Assembly: GCA_949317995.1 (NCBI GenBank)
Contig: OX439038.1
Location: forward strand, 77,076,659 to 77,140,658
Direction of reading: 5' to 3'
Length of the DNA: 64,000 nt
Origin: Acholoe squamosa
Lineage: Eukaryota; Annelida; Polychaeta; Phyllodocida; Polynoidae
Under the pieces are notes generated by a model. The model saw only the letters and a list, made by a program, of their open reading frames with translations. It ran no database searches and was not told where the DNA came from. A program made the translations under genes and the position numbers. Shown piece by piece: positions 1 to 12,722 of this stretch; the first letter of the stretch is position 1; each line of letters opens with the position of its first letter.

Positions 1-1384
1 AAAATCCACCACCTCGCCCACCCTCTCCCTGCTGAAAATGACTGCTCCTTTATTACCTTAGCAGTACCCATAGCCCGTTAAGCCTTCCCTCTTCTCCTAG
101 TTTGGTGGTAAGAGCCGTGCCTAGATCTTGAGGTCTGCATCAACGTCCAATTAGTGCCACAGCAAGCTATACCAGCCCAGGCTAAAGAGACCAAAAGGAA
201 AAAAAAGGATAGAAGAAAATCACCATAAATAGTGAAACAAAAAAAGATTGGTGTAGCGGTAGTCTGGAAAAGGGTGAATGGAGTTTGGATGAGTGTTGGC
301 TGAGTCTTGAAGGAGCTAAGACATTGGAGACTTGTAAATCAAGTTTTACTAGAGGGAGTACATTGTGAAGCACTAATTACCATGACCATGATACCTATGA
401 AAATTCCTTTCACTGTCTTAAGTGTATGAAATCCCTGAAAAAAAAATTAAGAATGTGTAAATTAACAGCATGTCAAGTCCCATGTCTAAATGTCACTCTC
501 CATGAATTGGATGATGAGGAATGTTTAGCTCTGTTTGGTACACAGGCTAGCTACAAAGCAAGTCACCCCTAGCTGTGAAATCCTGTGGAATTCTCCATTG
601 CAAAATTTGTCTGCAGTCCACTCCTCACCAATTGGCATCACCCAAATACATGTGTCACAAACTGTCTACTATTTTATGACACTTTGTTGTCTGTCTACAA
701 TGTGAAGATGAGCTGTTCTCGACAACTGATATATAAAAAAGAGGGGTAGAGTAGTGGGTGTTCCACAAGAGCCATTATATTCCCGATATTGAAAGCAGGG
801 CAAGTCAGGAGCAAATCAGCCAAACCCCATGCCTTCTAATAAGATTAAAACTTCCAGATGTCATTGGCATCAGAAACCAACGGAAATACATCTCTAAAGT
901 CATTAGATGTCATTTACTCATCAAATCCAATCCAAAAAGACACTAAGAATTTTTTAAATAGGCTGTTGTGGAACCAAGGATATAGCTTATCCCCTTATTA
1001 TTTTTGGACTACACAATATTATTTTCCCAGATTGGATGTGTTACCTGCAGTGACCAGCGTGCATTGATTGCCTAGCTGGTTGCCGGCATTGAGTGATGGT
1101 TGCTGGCAACCCAGGCCTTACCACCATCTGTCATGGAGGGACCAGCAAAGACAACGGTCAGGTGATGAAGTATAGGCAGTGTCTGAAATGAATACAGAAT
1201 AAATGATAATAACGATGTAAAAGGAGTTGAAAGTGACTACGATCGGTGGTGAGAGATGACTACACTTTAAGACCTAAAACCTACTTAAAACACTATCCTA
1301 CACTAGGTTCATCTTTATTTTACCTTCAGCATCCACTTTACATCACAAGTTTCTGTAGTTTTGGCTTGTAAATCTCAAAAAGGT
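1..1384. repeat. Module A, copy 1 (non-coding long repeat)
   Basis: No gene is seen. Bases 1-360 match 14930-15262, 20430-20640 and 41568-41915. Bases 345-950 match 16062-16700, 20625-21600 and 41895-42470. Bases 950-1384 match 16700-17110, 33800-34290, 42470-42760 and part of 6556-6806. The match is by eye, roughly 80-90%, with small indels. The short ORFs in it are not conserved between copies, so I read them as chance. The left edge is cut by the window start. Confidence 0.8.
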
Positions 1385-2500
1385 TTTTGTCCTCAGAAGG
1401 ACTTCTGGGAAAGGGGGTGACATGCTTTAGGTTCACATTGAAACAGAAACTAAAGAAGACAAGAATCCCCCCAAAAAACAGGAAAGAAAAAAAAAGAAAG
1501 GAAAGAAATGACCTGAGGTGTATATGGGTGTGTCAGATGTGGTTAAGAATGAATGATGTCACTTCTCAGACTTTACTGGAACGTGATATTGGGCCCCCAA
1601 AAGTCATACTAACAATATCTAGCTTTCTAGATATTGCAAGTAGAGGACCAATATACGGAAGATCTATGGTTAAGCTTCCACCAGAACCAACGTGCCAGAT
1701 TTCTTTATTCATCTATTAATTTGTTATTTCATTTATTTGTCGCCACATTACCACTTTCTTAAATTCCCCTCATGTGTTTAAGGAAGACCCACAACTTGTG
1801 TACTGAGCATTGTCTGATTCCTGCTGTACCTGAAGAGTGTAATGGGGATGGAGAGTGTAGATGGTCAACTTCCTGTCCAGCTGCCATTGTCTTACAATAT
1901 TCAACACAGTGGGCAGATAGGTCACTTCACCGTCATCATCAAAGGGCCCCTCCTTATAACACAATGTATGTATACACATCATAATACACACTTGTTTACC
2001 CTTATTGTGGCCCAGTCAGTTATTGCAAATTGGAGGAGGGGTGGTTGGGGGAGGGGTATTTGTTTCATTAACCAGTGTTTCAGAATCAACCCTTTAGAGC
2101 ATTAAGGTACTACCCGGATCACTTCCCTTTGCTGTCATGATGCACCAATTCAATGCTGGAGTTTCAAAATGGACTAAAATAGTGATGTGAGCCAATTTTA
2201 CTGATATCATCAAAACTAGCCCCGAATTCATCTTTATGGCCTCTAGAAATGTGAACCTATCAAGAAAGAACCTACCTTGAGCTGGTAAACATCTCCTGTT
2301 TATAATCAGTAGTGTAGGGAATTGTTTGTTATTAGCTGGCAATCCATTGAAATTGGCAATTACTAGTCGTGTTCAACAGAAGAAAAACATCCCTTATTGC
2401 TACAGAAGTATTGTCTAGGCTCCTGGAAGTTGCTGTACAAAGGTGCTTAAGGTATGTTAAGCCATAGGGACCTTGGGTAATGAGATTTTTGAAAATCTTC
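1385..2500. repeat. Module C, copy 1
   Basis: This stretch matches 9180-12290 (which carries an insertion), 19440-20430 and 39165-41290 (also with an insertion). It starts at the shared block reading 'gggggtgacatgctttagg' (about 1411) and includes the shared 'cttacaatattcaacacag' near 1890. No coding potential is shared between copies. Module B, which separates A from C in other copies, is absent here, so this copy has lost or never had B. Confidence 0.75.
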
Positions 2501-2850
2501 TGACCTTGGCAATTTTATTGATTGATTGTTAATGGCAACAAAATATCTCAATATTTAATATAAACATTTTTTTTTACATATGATCACCCTTTCACGTTTG
2601 CTATAGATGTTGTTCTGTATGAATTTATCTATATTTTCATATTATCTATAATATTTCTATTACACTGTAAAACGGGCAAAAAAAACGGAGACCAAACATA
2701 CCTATTATACCTAATTTGAGGCTGCTGAGTCTGGAGATGAGGTTAAAAATTGCCTATTGGCTCTTAATTTTGATATATCAATTGGGTGCCATATAATTTT
2801 TTAATGCTGAAAATCACCTCCAAGGGCAATGATTTCACTAATTTCACCTA
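2500..2850. other. Unassigned AT-rich spacer
   Basis: About 350 bases of AT-rich sequence between the module C copy and the LINE relic. I see no ORF, tRNA, terminal repeat or match to the other modules. Confidence 0.4.
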
Positions 2851-2999
2851 TGTTGTTGTTGTTGGAATGATTTTTATTGGCCAAAAAAGATACACACATA
2901 CTCGTGCTATTTTCATAAGGGTCAATATACAATGATAATACAAATATCTCATACCAATAAATGAGGCAATTAGGCATGATTTGATAAATGCTAACTCTA

Positions 3000-5785
3000 T
3001 CAGCAACAAGTTTGATAATATGACAATACTATTCTATAGAAGAATTTGATAGATCCCCTAAAACCTTTGATGTCACGGGATTTTTGCTGCTCTGTGGTTA
3101 GTGCCTGCCAAAGTTGGTTGCCTCTATAAAGTGGACTATTTCTAAATAGCTCACTACGTGGAATTTCCACTTTGAGGCGAACCTTATCATGACCTCTCAA
3201 CACTCTTGGTGGTTGGGTCACATTTTCAGCCTTAGAGGAAATGCGGTACATGGCACATAGCAGATGCTTTTTGCACCTATGTGACATTTACATACTTCAT
3301 GCAACCTTGTCCTCCTGATATCTCTAGGGTCATAAATTTTCAGGCAAGTGCACAGGCAGTGGTTTTGTATGGTCTGCAATCCAGATATATCATTCAGCAG
3401 GGAACCATCAACTACCAGATCCCCATAGTCTAATATTGGGAGCACCATCTGCTTGTACAGTCTTAAGGATAAATCCTTATCCATGTACCTTCGGAGGCTT
3501 CTTAGATGTTTCAGCCTACCTCTTGCATTCACAGCCACTTTCTTGCAATGCTCAGAGAAAAACAGGAATCTGTCCAATACCACACCTAAGTAGTTGAAAG
3601 AATATACACTTTCGTGGACATTATTTCCCAGTCTGACTTCACATCCAGTCAGGTCAGGAATGTCCCTGTCTGAATAGACCCACAATACCTTGGTTTTCTC
3701 CGCATTCACCGTCAATTTAAACTTGTGGCACCACCTAGCAATTCTATCTAAATCTTCTTGTTGTTTCCTACAAATTTCCTCAGGGACTTTACCGTATGTT
3801 ACAATAGCCAAATCGTTTGCATACATAAAGGTAGTCTGAGTTTTCAATAACAACAGAAATACTATTGATATAGGCCAAGAAGAGCAACAGACCGGGCACT
3901 CCGCATCCAATAGTCCTGACCTCTGAGACATGACCATTGGCCATGGTGGTCCGTGTGCGACTTTCTAGATAGCTTTTAAACCAGTCTAGAGTATCAGCTA
4001 CACATCCCAACTTTCCCAGTATCAGTAACAGTAATGTGTGCTTTACCGTGTCAAATGCCTTCCTTAGATCCAGAAATACCACAGAAGCAATCTCTGTCCT
4101 ATTTCTAGCATTGTATAGGCATTGCACCAAACCATACACAGCATCAGTGGTCGACCTGCCAGCTCCGATTCCAAATTGTTATTGGACTCTAGGTGGTTCA
4201 TTAGCTGTGTATGTACCACCCGTTCCACTTACTTTGATACACAATTCAATTGACTCACCGGCCGCCAGTTAGTCACTTTAGATAGGTCACCAGCTTTAGG
4301 GAGGGGAACTACACATGCTTTCTTTAGTACATCAGGAAATTGGCCACTTAGTATAGAGCTATTGATCAAGTTCATAAGTATATCAGGCCTGACTGTTAGT
4401 ACATCCTTTACGATAGGCCTTACATGTTCAATGCTAGATGCCTTGTGAACCTTAATTGTCTGGACTAATCTAAGTGCAGTCGGTAAATCAATGGTTGATA
4501 AGCTAAACTCTAGGTCAGCCATTGGTAGAAAGGTATTTGGATTCATATCACCCCTACCAGGGAGAAAGGCATTTGCAAGTCTAGCCCCTATTTCTACATA
4601 ATATTTATTGATGTAGTTAGCTGTTGCACACTCATCTACATAGGAGCCATCATCTTTTTTTTTCAGTTTCACCTTGACCTTTTTTCCAGGTCCCTTCCAC
4701 AATGTATTATTTCATTCCAAAAACGTTTGGGATCATGCCTAAACTTCTCTAGGTCTGAAAGTATTTTTTTTCTGACATCGTCTATAAGGCTTTGAGCAAT
4801 TTCTTTCTCAATCCTCCTCACTTCAGACAGGTCAATATTAAAGTTACCAGCCCTACATTTTCGTGCAGTCCTAAGTGCCTTACGCTTTTTAATTGTCAAG
4901 TACTTTACATGCAGTGTGAACCTGGCTTTATTTGAAACATTAATTTGCTTTACACTGATCGGGAGATTCCTATCCAAGTATCCAACACAAGTATCATGTA
5001 TCAAATCACAGATTTTTGAGCTATCTATGTCACCTAGTTCAGGTGTTACATTATCATAGCAATAGTCCCTCAGATCAACAACATTGTATTTTGAATAGTC
5101 CCTACCGGTGATTTCCAAGGATGTTAGATGTTTCATATTCATCTGCTTTTTCACCGCAAAGATAGGGGCGTGGTCTCCGTTCATGTCATTAATTATACCA
5201 TTGGATGACACATGTTCACAATTAGTATATATATGATCTAAGGTAGACCTGCCATAAGGATGAAAATAAGTCTGTCAGGTCTGGAGATTTACCTTTCCTA
5301 ATGAACCGTAACATATGTTTATATTTGGTACAATTTTTTACCCTAGCAGTCTTCAAGAAGGTGTTTAAGGTCTCATAACATTGTAACATGTTTTCCCATG
5401 GGGGGCGATATATGCTAAACACCAGCCTAAATTTCTGATTGGGAAATTCAGTACAGACACATATGCACTCTATGTCCTTATTTACCACACAGAACTCATC
5501 AACCACATATGAGTGTTTGGCATACTGTGATTTGACATAGCAACATACCCCACCACTGCGTTTCACTGCATTCGGTCTATCAAGGCGATATAGTTTATAT
5601 CCCTGTATGTCCACTTCATAATCATGTATACTGTCATCCAACCAGGTTTCAGAAACTGACAGATAGTCAAATTCAAAATCTAGAAGTATAAACTTATTTA
5701 TTTTATCCTTCAAACTCTGAGAGTTAAGCGCTACCATTTTCAAACCTTTAACATTGCCAAGCTGATTGTAGTTTAAGTATTTCAT
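3000..5785 (-). pseudogene. LINE ORF2 relic (endonuclease + reverse transcriptase)
   Basis: Reading 5785 to 5222: the endonuclease start with 'MVALNSQSL', 'SETWLDDS', 'YKLYRLDR', 'GGVCCYVKS' and 'IYRPPWENM'. 5211-4669 is the linker. 4702-4229 carries early RT blocks ('PLPKAGDLSKVTNWRPVS'). 4139-3789 carries 'FLDLRKAFDTVKH' and a damaged 'GCGVPGLLLF' block. 3937-3218 carries the catalytic region and thumb, and 3287-3000 the C-terminal end. At least four frame changes separate the pieces. The catalytic YADD box reads YAND (about 3811-3822), so an essential aspartate is lost. The element cannot be active. Confidence 0.88.
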
Positions 5786-6054
5786 AATTAACTAGTGTTA
5801 CTGTTATATACTTCAATAGTCAGATAATACAACCTGTACAAATGAACAATTCCTCAGATGAAAGAAAAAATACAAATAATAAGTGCATGCATGTAGTGAG
5901 CTAAGTTTTTAGGGCAGTGGTTCAGAGCGACGTCTTATAGACATGTGTCCCTCTAAGAGCATGGACAGACATTCATCACATTGCCTATTAGGTCGTATGA
6001 TTCAAATGACAGACAACATTAAGAAAATTGTTACGAGTAGTTTGTAGAATTTAC

Positions 6055-6112
6055 CAATACAATTACAGACAATACAATTACAGACAATACAATTACAGAC
6101 AATACAATGATA
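6055..6112. repeat. 15-bp tandem repeat, four copies
   Basis: The unit is 'acaatacaattacag', repeated head to tail about four times in the 5' non-coding part of the LINE relic. It could be a remnant of a promoter array or a simple minisatellite. Confidence 0.8.
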
Positions 6113-6555
6113 TAAGTAACCTAGACTAACTTAAACCTACAAATTAGCTCTCTATATCTTCGGGAAGCCTCTTCATACATAAGCACCCCCTGTTTTTTAA
6201 CCAGCTGACTTTTAGTTTGGATGATCAATCCACCATTTCATAATACATATTTCATGCCATGTGTGCAAAGAGAAAATTTCTACTTAACAATTAATTACTG
6301 CTTTATCTTTTGTAGCCTTACAGAACTCACTAGGAAATCTCTATATGTAGTGTAGTCTAAACCTGTACAACAACTTTCTTATGTCATTCCTGGCATTTGT
6401 CTAGGTTATATAAATAGCTTTGACACTGCTGCAAAACATATTTCATCAAAAAGTGGCTCCTAAGCCTCTGTCATTCTGGGTGTCGGAACCAGTTTTATGG
6501 AATATTATTGTGTTTGGTCTTAGCACACTCCATATACATAGTTGTATCAGTTTGG

Positions 6556-6806
6556 GTAGTCTAGAAGCAAAGACAATGGTCAGGTGATGGAGTATAGGCA
6601 GTGTTTGAAATAAATACAGAATAAATGATGATAACGATGTAAAAGGAGTTGAAAGTGACTATGATCGGTGGTGAGAGATAACTACACTTTAAGACCTAAA
6701 ACCTACTTAAAACACTATTCTACACTAGGTTCATCTTTATTTTAACCTCAGCATCCACTTTATGTCACAAGTTTCTGTCGTTTTGGCTTGAAAATCTCAG
6801 TGGGCC
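6556..6806. repeat. Module A fragment
   Basis: It matches 1137-1375 almost base for base ('caggtgatggagtataggcag' through the 'cctacttaaaacacta' block). The fragment lies to the right of the LINE relic and 5 kb from its parallel copy. About 400 bases after it (6806-7200) hold nothing I recognise. Confidence 0.75.
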
Positions 6807-8290
6807 AGACTGAGAGTTACAGCCAGAAGTGTCAGTTTTTCTCTGGTTTATGTAGCTTTTAATCATCAATACTCTGCTGTTGATATGATATGTCTAGACC
6901 AATTGCTACAGGCCATGAATTTGACAAGTGGGTAGTTATAGGTCTGTATAGACCAATGTAGAGATTCTGGCAGCAGGGCAAATGATATACCTTCCTGAAG
7001 AGACTTACTTCGGCATAGTGACCCAATATGTAAAGATAAGACACAATTGTCAAAATGTAATAACATACAAGGGTAACAAACGCTTCCAGGTTGTTACATG
7101 TAAAATTTGAGGTTGATCAATACAGTATTAAGATCAAGGAATATAGAATCAAACCAACCTTGAATTTCCCAGAGCTGTTTCAACACTTAAAGTCTTAACC
7201 CACAACGTAGCGCTTGTGGGCATTGCAGGCTATACTATAGTATTTCTACCTCTAGAACTGCATGCAGAGGGTGGAGATTCTTAGGGGGTCACATTCAACA
7301 CATTCCCTAGCCCTTGATTGGCACCTTACCTGGAGCCCCACCCCCTGTCAAGAAGCCTGCAACTCATCCCTCAGCATATGAGTTGTGTTCGAGTTTTAAT
7401 TTTTCTTTATTGCAAATCATCCAGGTGGTCTCCTTGTTCTGCATTATATGCCATTGCAACAGCACATTCCCAAATATGATTATTCAAAGGTTGTGTTTCT
7501 TATACCTTCCAGCTATACTATTCATTCTAAACAAGAATGGCATTGTTGCCGTAATTAAGAATTTTCAAATATATAATTTTCAAATATATAAGTTGCTCAT
7601 ATATATATATATATATATGAGCAACTTCAACTGTGATCCCTTACCTCCTCTCATTCTGAGTTATTGCCATTCCATCCCAGTCTATTTCTACATCCACCTA
7701 GAAGACCTAATCCACCCTGACCCTGTGCTGAAGTGTATGATATGATCATGTCTGGTTGCTGTAGGAGTGGTGGGACAAGATGGATGCCTGCCTTACCTAC
7801 CTACAATCCCCATCACCCAACCTCACCTGCCACCACTTCTCTTTGAGGTCCACCTATACTGGGGTGCACCATGTTGGCATGATGCATCAATGCTGGTGAG
7901 CGGACTTGGCAGCACTTCAAAGGTACCCTGCCAAATGCATCAATGCAGTGCTGACAATTACCAATGCTGCATTGTGAAGGGCGAGGAACAGGAATCTATA
8001 CAGAGAAGGTCTCACCCTACTGACACCATGGCTGTCCCTGGCACACTGTCAATTGCTCTCACTAGTTGACAGCACTGACCTTTGTCTGGAATCTTTCAAC
8101 CTCCAGGGTATTTCATGTTTGACCATTTTTGATGTTTCTTTCACAAAGCCATATTTTCTTTTAAAGCTTGATATGAAAGAGGTGCTCATTTCTTTTCTAT
8201 ATCAAAGGATTCATAAAATTTTTGAATTTGAAGAGGTTTTATTTCATCATTTCATATATTTATGAAATAATTCTGTGGGGAAATGAGCAA

Positions 8291-8293
<3 letters not shown>

Positions 8294-8352
<59 letters not shown>
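8294..8352. repeat. (TA)n microsatellite
   Basis: About 29 uninterrupted TA dinucleotides inside module B. A shorter AT run at about 7600-7618 is the core of a small palindrome ('gcaactt' inverted around it). Confidence 0.95.
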
Positions 8353-8355
<3 letters not shown>

Positions 8356-8904
8356 GGCCATTAAAAAGTGCATAGGGTTCTAATTTTATCTTTATTTCAT
8401 CACAAGCTCCTTTTTTGTCAGTCCACCTAAAATGAAATGCCAGGTTTCTTTTTCAAAATGTAGTAGTTTTCACGTTTTCGTCCTTTTGACTTTGAATGAC
8501 CACAATGTCTGGTGGCTCGTACCTCTATCTGTGGTAAAACCAGAAACTGGACAATGGCTGTTCTTGAATCTATCTATATCAGCCAAAATGTCACCACTCT
8601 CCCAGTATAGATTTTCATACATTTGTATCTTGACTCTGCCTTTACCTGGAAAGTAGCCTTCTGGTCCAACCTGATCAACATGGGTATTCTATTATGTTGG
8701 TGCTGGATTATGCCCAACGAGGTTACTGATGATCAAGTAGTAGTTAGACCTGCAGCTCTATGTTGTGATTATATAGACACCAATCTGTTACCATGCACTT
8801 TCAAGGAATACCATGAATACACAACCCGATGGCTTATTTCGAAATAGGGATATGATAGAATAGGCTTCAAGAATACTCTGCCATGACATATTGGCCTACA
8901 TTAG

Positions 8905-9040
8905 GGAGTGATCATTTTTCAATGGCAAGGGGGATAGGGACTGGATTTTGCACAGATGTGCAAAGTAAATTTTGCTCCCCTTCTGAGGGTGAAAAATAGT
9001 TTTCGCCCTCAGATGCTCATGGATGATGGTCGATTGTTAG
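8905..9040. mobile_element. Decayed short C-rich MITE
   Basis: It begins with the same 'gggagtgatcatttttcaa' end as the copies at 18772-19062 and 38596-38765, followed by a G-rich run and 'gcaaagtaaattttgc'. The right terminal repeat is eroded. It is part of the family whose best copy lies at 63387-63700. Confidence 0.55.
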
Positions 9041-10002
9041 TGTGTTTTGGTATCATCAGTTATGTTGAAATAAGCTCCAGCTGTGTCCCTAGGCCCCTGT
9101 GCTTGACACTGCCATACTGAACATCTGGTACAACACACCTATTTGTCTCCAATAGGCTATAGGATGGTATTTCCATAGTTATTCACTGTCTGCTTCTAGA
9201 AAAGCAGGGGGCATGATTTAGGTTCACATTGAAAAAGAAACTAAAGAAGAAAAGAATAAAGGGAAAAACATAAGAGAAAAATAAAAAAAGACAAAGACAA
9301 ACAGAAAGAACTGATGTGTGTGGGTAAAATGATGCTTCAAATTTCCTTTATTTCACATTACTAGGGCCTAATATTGGGCCACCAAAGGCTATACTGATAA
9401 TATCTAGCTTTCTAGGTATTGCAAGTTGAGGACCAGTGTTGGCCTTGATGCCTCTACGGTTAAGATTCCACCAGAACCAACCGTATCGATCTATTTATTT
9501 CTTCTTCTATTTGTTTCTTTATTTATTAACAACTCTAATCAACCGCCAACACATTGCCCCTTTCTGGGATGTGGTGATTTTTTCTTTTAAGGAATACACA
9601 CTTGTGTACTAAGCATTGTCTGACTCCTGTGTTTACCTGGAGACTGTAATGGGGATGGAGAGTGTAGATGGTCAACCTCCGGTCCAGCCACCATTGTCTT
9701 ACAATATTCACCACAGTGGCCAGATAGGGGCCCATCCATAAATGACGTCATGCTTTTTTGGCCACTTTTTGACCCCCCTCCCCCTTGTCATGTTTCGTCA
9801 TGCCACCCTTGACCCCCCCCCCTCTATAAATGACATCATGTATTGAAGACCCCCCCCCCAAGTACATAAATGGTAAGCTATCTGTAATTTGCAGGGGCAT
9901 AGGAAAAGGGGTAGGGGCAGGGGTCCTGGGCTCCAATGAGAAATGATATGGAGCCTGAGTATGTCTGCCCCCCCAAATTTTCTTTTATCGGAAATATTTA
10001 CC

Positions 10003-10247
10003 CTTTAAGGGCCGCTGATGCATTAATGCATCATGCCCATTGGTCGTCATGATGCACCTATGAAGTGCTGGCAAGACTAATCGCCAGCACTACATTGGAG
10101 CATCATGCCGTCCCTCCAGGAGTTTATGTATGAACCTCCTATGGTCAGCATGATGTTCCAATGAAGTGCTGGCGACCAGTCTCACCAGCACTTCATTGGT
10201 GGACCATGACGACCAATGGGCATGATGCACTCCTACACCAGTGGCCT
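10003..10247. mobile_element. Palindromic GCATGATGCA-type MITE, nested
   Basis: The ends pair as 'tttaagggccgctgatg' and 'caccagtggcctttaa'. Inside, 'cccattggtcgtcatgatgc' pairs with 'ggaccatgacgaccaatggg', and a second stem joins 'ccaatgaagtgctggcga' to 'accagcacttcattgg'. Related copies lie at 13737-13905, 34880-35060, 59290-59460 and 63840-63900. It sits inside the element at 9728-11706. Confidence 0.75.
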
Positions 10248-10594
10248 TTAACTGTTCTTCTACCAAATTGTTTTAGGGTGAATTTTGGCCTCTTGGGGCT
10301 GTAATTATCTTCCAAATATTGTTTGAATTGTGTCAATATTTCTACTAGAAGTGAAGTAATGAGTGTCCAAGGTATGATTATGGGTAAAAATGTCTGGAAC
10401 CCTGGTTGTCTGTATCTATCTTGATTAGAGAGATATGATGGTGGTAACATAGCATACACCTCTTGAAAAATGACCATTTCAGAAATCTTAAAACAATGAT
10501 ATTTCAGGACTCCCTCTATCAATTTCCATGAAATAAAGAACACACTGTAGGAATTTTGGGATATTTTTAGGTAACATGGTCCCTATTCAATTTG

Positions 10595-10655
10595 ATTACC
10601 ATGGCAACCAAATCTATGTAAAACCACAATTTTCAGTGTTTGTTGCCATGGTAAC
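10595..10655. promoter_or_regulatory. Pair of RFX-type X-box palindromes
   Basis: ATTACCATGGCAAC (10595-10608) and GTTGCCATGGTAAC (10642-10655) are near-perfect X-boxes (consensus GTTRCCATGGYAAC), the form bound by RFX factors at ciliary genes. They lie 33 bp apart in a mobile element with no nearby gene. They could equally be the two arms of an inverted repeat. Confidence 0.45.
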
Positions 10656-12289
10656 CAATAATTTGGTCAGGTATACACCAAAATACATTAAAACGCTAGC
10701 ATCATCTTTTTCTTCATGAAAAACTGTTTAAAGTAGGCTTTCATTAAAGAATTGAAATCATTTTACCTTTTTCTTGATTTCTCTACCATGTTTAGAGGCT
10801 TTACACCTCGAATTAGATCAAAATTTTAATGGGATAGGGGAAATTGGGCCTGAGCCTCCAATCAAAATTCACCGAAAATTACTTTTCTATACAAATTATA
10901 TGCAGGTGTGTAAAGGGGTGATTGCGCTTGCGACGATGATTCAAGATGGTCATGGTGGTTTTTGTAGTCAACCCCTTTGTTCTATCCTAGAACAAAGAGG
11001 TTGACTTAAAACCATACAATTGTCATCCCCCAGTTGTTAAATAATGAGCACACTTCTGCAGAACCGACTAAGTTGATGGCATTGGATATTGATAAGGGTC
11101 CGGTCATTCATTACCATCAAATTTTTTTCCAACGCCTCGCCAATATGGTAGAAGATATCATGCCCCACCTCTGCTAATTTTATATGCATAGCTGAGGCCT
11201 GCAGCTCATAGAAATAGATTAATTAAGAAAATTCACTTCATTCAATGAGAAACCTTGGTGCATTACACAACTAGTACCCATCATGCTGGCTGTTATCAAT
11301 GCTTATGTCACAAGGGGTCAGATCAAGCTATGGCGTCATCACTAAAGATCCTGCTACCCAGGAATACCATGCACATTTATATATGAAAGGCGTATACTTG
11401 AGGATGGAGCCTGAGTGATGCTTATAAAATTAGCAAAAGCTGGGGATGCACCTTATAGGTGAGATTATATGCTACAGAATAGTACTAAACTACCCAAAAT
11501 TTGACTCATATGGAAATCATATGAATAGTCAGGGTGTGGTTTATATGCAGGGTGTGCCTTATATGCAAGGTATTATGGTTTTTCCTTTTTTTTTGCAAAC
11601 ATGACATCATGCAGCCTATGAACCCCCCTCCCCCCTTGTCATGCTTGGTCATACAGAGTGGTACCCCCTCCCCTCCTCCTGCATGACGTCATTTGTGGAT
11701 GGCCCCTAGGTCGCCTCACCCTCATCATCAAAGGGCTGCTCCTTATAACACATACATGTATACACATCATAGATCACACTTGTTTACCCTTATTGTGGCC
11801 CACTCATTTATAGCATATATGGGGAGCACCAATGCAATGCTGGTGATCAAGTGGAATTTCAATACGGCTTCAAAATGTGATGTGAACCATTTCTATGATG
11901 TTACTTAAACCAGTGCCAAATTCATCTTTACGGCCTCTAGGAATGTGGACGTATCGGGAAGAATCTATCTTGAGCTGTTAGACATCTCCTGCTTATAATC
12001 AGTAGTCTTGGGAATGGAATCTGTTGTTATTAGCTCGTAATCCGTTTGAATTGGCAATTACCGGTACTAGGCATGCTCAACTGGAAGAAAACACCCCTTA
12101 TTGCTACAGAAGCATTGTCTAGGCTGGTTTGATTACACCATTTTCCCAAACTTATCATTAGCGGCAGTAAATATTATCAAAGAAGAGAAAAAACAAGGAC
12201 ATTTTTTTCCTAGTTAATAATTTTCAAATTCAAATTAGGAGCCAGAACCATTCAAAATAAATGCATTGTTTCCCTTTCTCCTTTTCTTT

Positions 12290-12720
12290 GACGATTTGAC
12301 GAGGTTGAAAGGTGGTATAGTTAGCTGATAGGATGCTTGGTGCTTGGTAATGAAAGTTGTTGTACATGCTAAATAACAGGATAAGTGTTTTCAAGGCTGG
12401 TGATTGTAATTCAATCTATATGAGGCAAATGGATATAGAATTCACACACTTAAGCTTTATCTAGTCAAAGGGTCTTTTGTATCCCATGCTACATGGACAC
12501 AGTATAAAATGGACCTGTAGGTTATTGACATAGTGCATGCTGAGGAAGGAGAGCCTCAAACAATACAAGGCAAGGTAGGTAAAGGAAAGTTAAGCCAAAA
12601 GGATAGCTTTCTTGCCATGAATATGGCCTTAGCTGTGGAAATGGAATTAGAAATCTATTACTCACTCATTCACTGCTCTTAAACATGATACAGATACATT
12701 TCTGGTTTACATTATACCTT
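12290..12720. other. Unassigned spacer
   Basis: No gene or terminal repeat recognised. It is AT-rich and contains 'ggatagctttcttgccatga' resembling a phrase in the tandem-repeat element at 22445, but too short to call. Confidence 0.3.
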
Positions 12721-12722
12721 CC

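Larger units (their letters stand above)
2850..6120 (-). mobile_element. Degenerate non-LTR retrotransposon (LINE relic), minus strand
   Basis: The minus strand encodes pieces of an APE-type endonuclease and a reverse transcriptase in order from about 5785 down to 3000, in several frames. The 3' end, read on the minus strand near 2850-2875, has AATAAA followed by a short (CAA)n tail, as in CR1/L2-group elements that end in a microsatellite rather than a long poly(A). The 5' part upstream of 5785 is non-coding and contains four copies of a 15-bp repeat at 6055-6112. No target-site duplication was recognised. It is of a different family from the LINE at 23080-32709. Confidence 0.8.
7200..9180. 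repeat. Module B, copy 1
   Basis: It matches 17110-19440 along its length, and also 34290-34860 plus 38200-39165. Shared landmarks are 'ttccagctatactattcat' (about 7508), 'cctagaagacctaatccacc' (about 7699), 'gatcaagtagtagttagacc' (about 8731) and 'ttgacactgccatactga' (about 9101). Short ORFs in one copy are broken in the others, so no gene is called. The D segment present in other B copies is absent here. Confidence 0.75.
9728..11706. mobile_element. Non-autonomous DNA element, 3-bp TAG target duplication
   Basis: The ends are inverted: left 'GGGCCCATCCATAAATGACG' and right, as complement, 'GGGGCCATCCACAAATGACG'. TAG flanks both sides (9725-9727 and 11707-11709). The empty site is visible in module C copy 1 near 1915. 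No transposase ORF is present in the 1979 bp. The TIRs continue into TGACGTCA palindromes and C-rich tracts. TAG duplications and this size would fit a PIF/Harbinger-like (TWA) or CACTA-like element, but the class is not settled. Confidence 0.8.
9180..12290. repeat. Module C, copy 2 (interrupted)
   Basis: The left part 9180-9727 and right part 11707-12290 together correspond to module C of 1385-2500. The interruption falls inside 'gggcagataggtcacttcacc' of copy 1, which gives the empty site for the element at 9728-11706. No gene is seen. Confidence 0.75.

Noticed and set aside
1387-1719. 110-codon open frame in module C
   Set aside because: Broken in copies at 9180, 19440 and 39165; low-complexity Lys/Arg from A-rich DNA.
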